From contig CM065173.1 of the NCBI GenBank assembly GCA_033026295.1, positions 6,861,517 through 6,925,516 of the forward strand: a stretch of DNA of 64,000 nucleotides, given 5' to 3'. Source of the stretch: Channa striata (lineage: Eukaryota; Chordata; Actinopteri; Anabantiformes; Channidae). Shown one piece after another: positions 35,901 through 47,900 of the stretch (position 1 is the first letter of the stretch; every line of letters begins with the position of its first letter). A model generated the notes under the pieces. It did no database searches. It saw only the letters and a program-made list of their open reading frames with translations, and had not been told where the DNA came from. The position numbers and the translations under genes were made by a program.

Positions 35901-38900
35901 AACTAAAGCTTACACACACACACACACACACACATTCGCATGCATGCTGCCAGCAACAGGGAGGTTAGGAGAGTGTGTTCTGAATATGGGCTGGCTGCCT
36001 CCCACACTGCATCCTATTCTGCACCTTCCCTTCTTCAGTCGGAGGCTCACCGTGCTTTATGCTCGTGCAAGATAAACGACTGCCGTTCTAATCAATGACC
36101 ACTTGAAGCACAATGCTAGCAGCTTTCCAATTACTGTTAAGTCATACAGCAGTAGCTATTGCGAATGTCCTCTCTTCCCCAACACCACATCCATCAAAGG
36201 CATCAGCTGAAGGTCTCTGCAAGCTTGAAGGCTCCAGCAGGAGATGTTTCAGAAACGGTTGTTCTTGTTGGACGGCTACTGGCTCAATCTGGGAAGGTTT
36301 TATCACCTTGTCCTGTTTCTGCGAAGGCTCATGCGTAGTTATTATAACTGATAATGTTTTTACAGTATCTTTTATAAGCATATCTTGCTCAGCATAATTC
36401 AACTTGATCTGATGCTTAAATTCTATCCTGAAAACACACACCAAACAGGGCGTGGGAGGTTAGAGGGTCCTGGGCCAGAGCCTGTGTTTGAATGCAGAGC
36501 TAATATGTCCAGTTCAAAAGTCTGAGAGCTCAGAGACCACAAAGACAAACAAAAGGATCTCAAATTTTAGACTCAACAATAACCAGAAAGTTTTGAAAAA
36601 ATGACTTAAAAGAGACACATAATGACTGCACAAGTTAGTGTCTCTCTTAGCCTGGGGGTCCATTTCTTATAATCCATCCATGCCTGAATATAAAGGTGGA
36701 GCGATGCAGGTTTCACTACATGATAACACACAAAAGTGAGGCTGGAAGACTTTCATACAGCCTGTGACTCGGCCGAGCGACAAAACAAGACACACGATAG
36801 CTTTTTCTGGTCGAACCAGCGCAACTGAATCTGACCTAAAATGACTTTTTAAAGCTTGAAACGGAGCTTTATGACACCTAGAGGACAGCGGCGTTCACTG
36901 GTGGTGGGAACCAGCACACAATGGGCAGGCTCACACACTGGTTACACCCATCTCTGCCTCCATCTCTGCCTCCATCTCTGCCTCCTTACAGCGCGTAAAT
37001 GCGTCACTCTACCTCCACCTTTGCTTTTACAGGGAGCGAGCAGCTATCACTTAAACGAAAAAGATTTTCAGGTCATTTCATGCATCTGTTCTAATGAGGA
37101 AAGTTTAGATGTACATGTCCAGTCTGATTTTCGCTTAATATAATCACAGCAGCTGCGGACGCCTTTCCGAAGATCGACTTCCGCAGTGAGAGGGGAAGCT
37201 GACTGCAGTCTCCGCATGCAACTACGGGTAACTTTTGCTTCCAATCGCCACCTCTGAGAGGAAGTGAGTGGGGGTAAAATCCAATTTTGTTATCTCCCCA
37301 GCCTTCAGGAGACACAGGGAAGGAGGTGTTAACTGGTGAAAACAGCTGTGTGAGAGTGGGGTCACCACAGAAGAGTCAGTTCTACAAAAGCCTGAAGTTG
37401 TATTGAACAAGTACTAGTGAATGACGAGTCTAAAATATTTTAAAATCAAGTTAAAATCACTTTTCAAAAGTAAACCACTTGACATTATCTTGCCTCACCT
37501 TGACCAGGGGTCTGACCGGCCGTAGGTGGAGGCCTCTGTTGCTATAGCGATAGCTGTGGACTCCATCTTTGTGTGCGTCCATTCCTGTGGGCACATTGGG
37601 AGGAGTCAGCAGCAGCTTCTTGAGCTGGAGAAGAAAAACAAGGAGAGTGGAGCAAATAAAATTAGTCTACATGAATATTCTGGTAGATACATGAATGTGT
37701 CCTCACATGAGGACCATATGTTTCTGCGTGAGTAAGGAAAAGTGGAGATTTTTCCAAAGTGACAGCGACTTTGAGTCCTTGCTTACTAAAAACTGCTTTT
37801 AACCTAAATTTACACCCTTTTCGTCCCTGTTTTTATTATTAAAAGAAAAAGGAACAATTCAGACGTGTAATGGAAACATGCAAAATTTTGCTCTCTTTAA
37901 ATCTAATTGATGTCATAAGCTGTTCAACATCCCGAAGATAAATGTTTGTACAAGGGAATAATGTGCAGAAGAGGCCACGAGGTTTCATCCTGTACATTTA
38001 TCACATCGCCAAAGCCGACAGCTACATGGCACGTTCACGTTCCCCATTAAAGAGCTGAATTCAGCCCCTGCTTTAACGCGACTTCTCTTCCTCTCTCCCC
38101 TCCATCCTGCCATCTTCGTACCATAGGTCTCTCACATCCCATCCTTCTTCTTTTCTTGTCTCTAATCTCAGTATCCTCTTTTCCATCGCCTGTCTCCATC
38201 TTTTGAACCATCTTCATCTCAACCTCTCCTCCTCCTCTCTTCTTAATGCCTTCACTCATCCGTCTTTACTTTCTGTCCATATTCACATTGCATTGGATCA
38301 AACAGAGGACCCCCCCCCTCCCCCCCCCCGAATCCTTCCCTGGGTATTACCTTTCAAATGGATATAAGCACAACAGCTCCTCATTTCCCACTCTGCTTTC
38401 ATTGCTTTATTTCATCTGTCTGTTCATCCATTCATTCCATTGCCTAGCTTCATGACAGGGCTATCAGCTGATATAAATCAGCTTAGGTAGAAAATCCCCC
38501 ACTAAGCTGTGCGGCGTTTGCTCCGGGAGAAAATGATGTGGAAAATGCAGATTGGAGCAGGACAGATATCAGGGCTTCGCAGATGAATTCCTCATATCAA
38601 GCAGGTGCTCACCTGTCTGTGCCTGTAAACAAAGTCGTACCTGCTGAGGACAAAGAAAGTGTCTGAACTGAAGTGATTCACGTTTTATTAAAGCCTCTCG
38701 GTCGGAATGAAGGACGATGTGGAATGTGACACACACTGCAGGCTGATTCATCAGAGCCAAAGTTTTGCACGTGCATTATAATATATCAGGTAGTGTGATT
38801 GAGTCAAGCCTGGTGTTTTCTCCATCATAGCAACAGCAGCTCTGCCTCTTGGGGACTGAACTGTAGTATTCAGAGACATCCACAATATGCAACTGAAGCC

Positions 38901-41900
38901 TGAATTAGCACGAGACTCCAAATCAACCCATTCTGCTTCCTCTCCCCGAAATGACCTTCTGCCCTCTGCTCATGATCTGCCAACCTCCGCACAGCCCTTC
39001 ACACATTCATTATCATCAAATTATGATAAAAAAACAGCACAGTTTACTAATCAGGCAGAAATCACTGACGCTCTGTGATTGGTTAGAAGGCTTAACCTCA
39101 TGCAAAAAGTGAATCTGACAAATCCTCTCCACATCAAGAAGGTTTAAAACTTCATTATTTCATGTTTTTTTTAACATGCTTTAGCTTCCGTGAATATTTA
39201 CAGTCTCTCATCTCACTGGGTGTCTTGTACGTGTAACACCGTGTGACTGGAGAACGCTGTGGAACACCACTGGGTTCGTTTTCTGCCTACACCTTTAACT
39301 CACTGTCAGGTCCGCCTCACCTCTCGCAGTTTGTTATAATGGTGACCAATGAGAAACAGCAGGTCATCAAAACTCATCTGTTCTGCAAATGTTTCATGTT
39401 TATGATTTAGTATTGACATTGTGTCATAGAAACTTCAGTGACGGTGCCAGAACATTTGCACATGTGCATCAGTACAAATGGCTGTAGCACATTTAGTGGC
39501 ACTTTACAGGCTTTTTAAGATGCCACTTGTTAGCAGTTTGCTACATATAAAGAAAAAGTCAAAAATAATGTGATTTGCTAGAAGCCTTTACACAAATAGT
39601 CACTGTTTGTTATGTTGATGCTTTAGTCCGTGGTTAAAAATACAGAACGACATTACCACCCGGCAGAGCTGGCTGTAACCACCGAATACTATCTGGGTCA
39701 AATGACTGAACGGGCCCATTGCCTGCATCGCTAATGGGGCCACCATGGCCCTTTGTGGGCGAGCCAACTTGGCTCAGAGCATGTGATGATGCTCCTCTGA
39801 GAGTCCCATTGAGGAAAGTGAAGAGGAGACTGAAGGTTTGTGTCTGTGCGAAACATTGAAAACTGTCCAGCAGCGTCCAGGCCCCTCGAACACTCCTCTC
39901 TTCTGCGCTCTACTCTGCATTCAAAATACATTTCCAAACAGATTCCTATACTACTGCATTTTATCAATTAGTTCATGTCAGCTATTTGTCAAAAACGGCA
40001 TTTTTAAAGCTCATACTGAGTTCTACAGGACCTCCAGTTGTGCTTTTATATACATCAGCATGTCAGGATTTTTTAAATAGCACAACATGTGTTCATTTAA
40101 AAAAATCCAGTCAGTAATAAAGTGTGGTTATCATTAATCTAAATCTCTTCAAGCTAATAACCTAGAAAACAAATCTGTGTAAATATGACGTGTAAATGAC
40201 ACACACACACACACACACACAGAGGACTGTGTGTGGTCACCTGCAGCATCACTTCCCACCGTTAGAGGGCAGCACCACACTCAGGGCTGAACACTTGAAT
40301 GACAGTCGTCATGTGATTGTGAAGCACTCAGCTGATGGAGACAGAGGATGAAACTCCGTCTCTCTCACAGACACGCATCTGGCTGCTTTAGCAGAGCAAA
40401 CAGCATAATGTCATTACGCCGGGCTTTTCTCTGTGAGTGGACGTGAATGCCGCGATGCTATTTTTTGCCCCTGACGGTGTCGGCAATGGAAAAAGAACCA
40501 GGATGCAGGATGATATGATTTGTATACAGTAAGCTGAAATATTCTGCTTTCTGTCACGGGTCCTGGAAGTGGTCTGGGATCTAGTTTTGACATCTGAGAC
40601 TTGGCATTTTTTATAAGTGAATCATTGAGTGATCTCACAATAAAAGAAATCTCTAGGGTAAGGCTGGAAATTAATCAGCTTGTAGGAATGAAGCTGAATT
40701 ATTTCTTCATACATTATTGGGAAAAAATGAAAAGATTTGTTTTCCCTGAGAGCAAACATGAATGAACTATGCCGACAACGAAAATCACTGGGTTGTGGGA
40801 GAGCTTGTGTGTAAATGCTACGTATGTGGTGTAAACAGCAATTTAAGCAGTGACAGGTTTGGCATAACTACAAGTTACGTGGCTGGTACAGGTGAATGGA
40901 AACCGAAGCAGCAGAAATGACGGAGCGAGCCATCAGTAAAATGACAGCAACAGGTCAAATAATGCACCATGTGTTGAAAAGCCAAACATCAAAACTGCCT
41001 TTTTTAAAAATGTCAGGGAGCGTTCCAGACACGTCGAAAAGTTTCTGCCTGGAGGCGCCACCAGGATGACGCCCCAGGGAAATGCAGCGGTGGCAGCAAC
41101 AGACACAGATGTGAAGATGGTGACTGCTGTAGCAGAGCGGAGCAGTGGTGGTGTGTGATTGTGTGACAGAGGAACGGGGCTGCGTGGATGCCAGGAAACT
41201 TTTTGGGAAGGTGTGTGTTATCTCAGCAGCCTGTCAGAGGAATGAAGCAACAAGCCGCTGTCTGAGCCTGTTAGTGAAGGAAAGACAAGCGGCGGTAACA
41301 CGTGACGCTGGTGCATGATGAATAATGAAGCGGGGGGTTCTGCAGGATGCATGAGTGACTTTTACATCTTTGCAACATGTAGAGGACAAAATGAGATCAA
41401 GCTAATAGTTAATGAATGAAAAACCTATTTTTAGCAGGATTTTTTTCTTTTTAAAAATGTCTCTCCCAGAAACACCGGCAAAAACGTGTGCTGCTGAATT
41501 CCCCAGTGTGCCTGAACTACACACCATTACTTCCCAACCTGCTTGAAACATCCACTGACCTACAGTGTTTCTTGAATATACTGTGTTTAATCTTTACTGG
41601 GAATAATGTGCAAAAAGAATACATAATTTTACACAAAAAAATATTGTGTTGATGTCAGGAACAGTAAGTACAGTAAGTCTGATGCTGTTCAGTAAATATC
41701 CAACTCTACCGCCACTTTCCACTTGACCTTCACTGTCTCTTCTTACTGGATGGAGGTGGGGACTGATAAAAATAAATAAAAAAAAAGAGGCATATCTGAT
41801 TAAACAACTTCCACTCAGTCCTATTTTGACCCCAGTTGCCTGATATCAACAAGTGTCCAAGGTGAAACAAGGGCAGCGCAGTCATGCGCGGGGCGGCCGT

Positions 41901-44900
41901 GTTTTGGACGACAACAGCGAAGGCGACGGCATCGGGTATCTCGACCTCCCTGTAACACCGGCCTGTTGTTTTGGACCAAACAATACCTTTGTGGCATTAG
42001 AGACTGAAGCAACAAACCAGTTGTGTCCCGTGGCGTCTTTTTTTGCTGTTACTATGCCAGTAACTGAACTGAACAAAAGAGCTTCACTGATTAAAAACAC
42101 GAGGCACAATTCAACGTTAGGAAGCATCAATAACATGTTTTTGAGGATTAATACGTTCTGATGAGGATTTTGTTATTTACAAGCTCAGTCACCACAGGAG
42201 CTGTGCCCCTTGTCCCGATGACCTCACAGGCCCGGTGGAGCTGCAGAAGCTCACAACAGCCAAAGGGTGCAGCTCACACTTATTGGTTTGCATTTTTTAA
42301 AATTATATTTAACTCCCACAAAGGTATTACTCCTCTATCCTTTATTAATTTCCAACAATTTGGCAGGAATCTCATATCCTCTGGTGAATTCTCTTCTTGA
42401 TGAGATCTGCATCATAATCAAACGCGAGTGGGAGAAAAAAAAGCGTAAGTCTGCATAAAGACATGCAACGATCTTCCTGATGTCCCTTTGCACACTCGGG
42501 AGCTGTGCTGCCTGAGCTGACAAGCAGCTCACGATGGAGTTGGTCGGTTACCTCCACGTTCGCTCACACTAAAGCTTTCATTTACAAGCCTAACAAATCT
42601 CCACTGGCTTCACTGACAGACACGCTTTACAATTCAGCTTGGTGTGTGATTACAAATGGGAAGGCAGGCGAGCTCTGGGAAAATTTATGCTGCAGGTATT
42701 CAGATATCCGGCATGACTCATGGCCCAACAAACAATGCTATCTTTGTAGGCTGCTGCTAAATCAGAGCGCACGAGAAAAGCCTGTAAGCAGCCCCCTTTT
42801 TTGCTGTGAAATTTAATTCAAATTAAGGAAGCGGGCCGGATTCATCTTGACAAGTGCAATAAGGCCGCATTACAGCGCTAATCGTAAGTCGTTTATTGCA
42901 ATGAAATGACTTCCCGCTTCAATTAAACTGCTGAGCCGAGTGCGGGCCGGCATTCCTCTGACAGCAGAGGGAACCACGTGAACGTCGGGTGAAATCTTGA
43001 CGGTAAAGAGCGCCGGCGATTTGCCGTCCTGTTTAGTGAGGCGATGGTGCAGTACGGGGTTCAGGTGCAAGCAGTGGCCGCTGACTGTGGGGCTGCAGGG
43101 TGAGGAGAGAAAAACAAGGGCTGTTCCCAGAAGCCGGTTTCAGGGAAAGACAGAGGGGCCCAGCAGCAGTGTGTGAAAAGAGAGATTCTTGGGGGGGGGG
43201 CTGGGGATCGGCGTGAAAACAAGCAAACACGTAAAGCTGCCATGTGCTAGGGGAGCACTACTATACTCGTGAGGACTCACCAGACCAAACGTAAACCTGT
43301 TGCATTTTTCCAACATATTTTTGTTGTTTGAAGCATCATCCTTATCACTTATAATCACTCAGCGCTCTCCAAAGTAATCGCTGAGATATGGGAGCATGTT
43401 GTTACTAGCAACATTCCAAGTGGGGCATGACATCACCAATACTCCCTCTGGAAAATCTAAGACAAAAAAGATCCACAGTGTAGCCAGCCTGGTTATTATT
43501 ATGGTTATTATTCAGTTAAATAACGGTGGTGCCATCTTACAAATCTGACACAAAAATGACATCTTCTACATGTCTGTAATTATCCAAAAGGTCATGGATA
43601 AGCTCATTATTTTTACGGCATAACTGACTTATTGAAAAAACTTAAATGAAAAACATATGAAAATAATTCTAATCCTTACAAAAATCAAATAAAATTAAAT
43701 TCTTGTTAAAACTCTTTGGACAGAAATCCTGCACTCCGCACACAGGTCGGCGCTGGATGAAAGGTGACCGTGTGCCAACGGCGCCGCTCTGTTTTCCTGG
43801 AGTTAAAGGCAGACTTTGAACCTCGCGGGCCAACAAGGGGAACATCAAGGTTAGCAAATGAGACACAGATTCAGATAGTGGGGAAAAAAGGGGGAGCGGG
43901 AGCATGGGAAAGGAGAGGCACAGTGTGGCAGGGGGTGAGAAGTGGGTGGGCGGATGCCGTTTGAAGCGCGTATTAAAGGCTGCACTTCAACAAGTGGCAG
44001 TTTTTAAGCTGCAAGAGACTTTTGATTTTGAGACTGCGGGTATAAAAACGAAACGAGTGTGTTTAAGGCGAAAACAAGGCTCCAACTGGGATGAAAGTTC
44101 AGATGTGTGTTGCATTAAAACAAACCCAGGGGACGTTACCCAATACCCGTGTCATGCAGAGACGCAGTGTCGAATGGGAGTAAAGAGACGTTCGTACCAG
44201 CGATAGGTCCTCTGTCTCGGCCCCCATGGACTGGCTGAAGTCCTCTTCGCTGAGAGGAAGACTGTTCTCTTCCTCTTCCTCCTGGTCAGGCTCCCCCTCC
44301 AGGGTGGGGAAGACGGAGAGTCCTCCCACCTCGGCGTCGACCATGCCATCTAGGCTGTCGGTCAGAGCGGCAAGCAGAGCCGCGTTCTCCTCTTCTATCT
44401 GTGGGGGGTCAAACACGTACAGAACACGGGTGAGAAATTCAGTGCACGATCCACTCTGCTCCACCCAGCTCGTCCCCTCCCTGCTCCGCTACGCTCTTCT
44501 ACGGGAACAGGGGTCAGCGCGGTCAATCTGAACGCTCCGTCTGATGGGACGTCATCTAACTCAAGAGGTTAGATCAGAGGAATCCTACACTGAGCCGATT
44601 GGACCTGAACATATATCAGAAACGTTTTCTTAACTGTTTTACAATGAGGAAATATATAACATATAGCAAGAATTCTAATTAGCTGTTTTTGATGATGTTC
44701 AATATGCTTTCTGTGACCCCGGGCCTGCAGTCCACACAAATAACAGCCCAGTGTGACTCATTCAGTCTCGAGTCATGAAGACATTTGGAAAATCACTAAC
44801 AGCTGATAAATATAAATCTGTATTTGAGATTTCAGCCTGGAAATGATTGAGTCTTTTGGAAGCTCTGCGTCACTGTAGAATCAGTTCCTGAATCCTCTTC

Positions 44901-47900
44901 TCCTCCATCTCCTTTACTCCAGCTGTGAGAGCACTGACGTCATTACAACAGTCTATTTTTTGGAACTGTACAAGTTACTGAACTCTCTTGTTTTCATTCA
45001 GTACGATTGTGATGCCAATTGATTCTCTCTTGGTTTTCTTCAGTTTTTCCCCAAAAAAAAAATGCAAGCATGACCAGAGTCAAATTTGAAGATAATCAGT
45101 AGAAAACCTTGTACATCTATGATTTCAGGCCAAGGTTTGCTCATTTTCCAGTCCACCTCTCCTGTTACATCCACACTGGGGACGTTTAATGCTATAGCGC
45201 TGCCATCTCGCTGAGAGCAGAGTCTGCTGGAGAGGTGATAGCGTGGCTGGCCTACGGGAAGCCACCGAGCTCCATTCATCTGTCTCTCCCTTTTATCATC
45301 CAGCTCTATCTATCCCCGGCTGCCAAACTATTTATTATTAAATTCATCCTCCGTCTGAGGCAATTTGCATTCTCTTCAATGCTGCAATTTGGATTTAGAA
45401 ATTCTCTTCTGGTTGTCAAAGACGTAGTGATGAGGTAGAACATTTCGAGGGGTACACAGACGAGGATGCTATTCCAGATAATTACACTCGCCTTTGGGTG
45501 AAATATATACATATTTTAACTCATTTACTGTTACATCACCAGAGCTTCAGGTATGTGGTTTTAAAACCATTTAATTCACTTTTTTTATAGTTAAATGTCA
45601 TTTCCACTTTTAATTTCATATCTCACTTTGTCTAGTAGATATGTCATAATCAGAGGGGCTTTATTAGCATTACCAACATGATTGTACATTGCATATTATC
45701 TTATTATCTAATTAGATAAGATAGATGTTAATTAGATTCCCTGAAAAAAAATTTAAATAAACACACACACACACGATGACATACAGGGAGCAAAGCGCAT
45801 GAGTTTTTCACGAGCAACGATATAATTAAAGTGATCTCAACCTTTCTAACTAGAGTTTATCTCTGTAAACTCTCCGGTCTATCCTGCCCAACATGGGATG
45901 AGATTTTTTAACAGAACTGTAAATAAGTGGTGTATCGCCGTACAGCAGACACACACACAGACATGGGGGGCTTCATCCATCGGCTTGCCGCTCTATTCAT
46001 TACTTTGTGCAGCTAACTGAATGCCGTCTGACTGTCTGCACTCCTGTATTACTCTGATCAATACAATATTGATATTGGCTGAAATGTAATATAGCATGAG
46101 AACGAATGTTGGTGGGTGGCAGTAATGTTGAAATTGTAGACAAAATATCCCTTCCTAAAAATGGTATATGTAGGGGATGTGGTGGACAGGATTACAGTAT
46201 ATATCAACCATTCAGAACCTGTACCAGGCCTGTACAAACACCCATATACATCATTTGTCCCTGAAACTGCACATCTTTTCCATCAGACACCAAAAAGACG
46301 GCTTCACTTTTTTATATATATATATTTTTATGTACACAAACACATGAATTAGGCTTGGGCATGAAATAAACATAGGTTAAGTTCATTAAAAATGTTTTGG
46401 TTTTATTTGAAACACTGAACAATGGTGACCATGTGTACTACATGTAGACTGCAGGCGTCAGATGTCGCCCGTACCAGATGTAATATGTTTAACATGTCCA
46501 TATTTTACAGAACAGTCTTACATAAAAAGTCAGATAGAGACATAAAGAAAGGACTTAAATCCCAAAAAGATTCTGTAAAAAATAGCATAATCGAAAAAAG
46601 GCAACAAAATTAGACGACAATAGTAATTCAAATAGTAAAAGTAGTAGCCATCAGGCACATGTCTTCCTTCACTCGGCTTCTACCAGTTGAATGTTTTCCA
46701 AAGAGGATCAAACTAATGCACCTTTCTCATAAAGAGCATGTTACCGATATGTATTACGACGCTCGCAGTCTGTCTGGGTTAGAGACTAACTGTGTTGTAA
46801 AGTTTTGTGCTGATGGCAGGAAGACAAAGGGTCACTTTGGCGTCGGTCAGTGTGGAGCCAAATGAGAATAAAACCAAGTGAGACAGAGAGCGCCGAAGAG
46901 CGTCTTTGTTTACTCCACCTGCATTCCCATCATGCCTTGCCCATCTTCATTTAACCAATAGTACGCGGCGCATCGCAGCATCGGAGCAATTTCCAGCAGC
47001 AGAGTTGCATTACACAGCCGATGATCTGGACATGAATGCTACTTTATATCGCTGCTGTTGTCTTTTTATTTTTGAGATGCACTCAATTTAGCCTCCGTAA
47101 TAAGACCACGAGACACTGCGGGGGCTGGAAACCTATAGACAATCAATGATCCGGGGTTGGCTTTCAGATAGAGGAAAACCAGAAGGGTATTCCCTGAATT
47201 TATTCAGCGAGGACACCTGATATCGGAGCCTCGGGGCTTTCACTGGCTCTGTAGTAGCAGCAGCGGGCTGATTAGAACTGATGGAGCGTTTCCATCGTCA
47301 TCATCATCATCATTCATCAAACTGCTGAAGACTCACAGTGCAAACACTTCCAAGAAGGAGACAATGTTTTTTTTTATCCAAATGTGTTATCGGTGCACAC
47401 AAAGCACCCTTAACCCCGAACCCTGTGCCTCATTACTCACTAACCGCAAATGTCAGTTCCACAAATTATGTTGAGCAGAAATTCCGGAAAGGTATCCTCA
47501 GGACATTAAGGTTTGGCAACTGTTGGTGCCTTCTGTTATGGCTGAAATGGGATTCATTTTTTTCTTCTAAAACTGCATTTTGTGCCTTTAATTTAGTACC
47601 TGTCCGATCATTTGCATTCATTTCTTCATAGTTTGACAACATGAAGAAACATTTTGTTTATCTTTTGGGACATATCATACCTGCATGATATTGAGGCCTA
47701 AAACAACAAACAACAACACTCCTCCAGATGACATCAACGGGAGGAGCTTTCATCATTGGGAATTCAGATGAGGTCATCTTAAGGAGCTCTGGAAAAGCAG
47801 GTGGACCACAGTGTGGGCACCAAGGTAGTAACATTATCTGAACTAAAGGTTGCCCCAAGTGATGTCATCTGGAGGCGTTTTTTAAGCTAGAAGTAGATGT

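Larger units (their letters stand above)
34549..37498. other. ppargc1b intron (2.95 kb), no gene seen
   Basis: Contains the CA microsatellite and a short minisatellite at about 36,951-36,986 made of three CATCTCTGCCTC units. No further exon is needed, because the flanking exons join in phase 0. Confidence 0.5.
37625..44197. other. ppargc1b intron (6.6 kb)
   Basis: No coding exon is seen; flanking phases match. It holds C-runs at 38,310-38,331, a CA repeat at 40,199-40,221, and a composition-balanced block at about 42,590-42,910 that looks like a conserved non-coding element. Confidence 0.5.
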
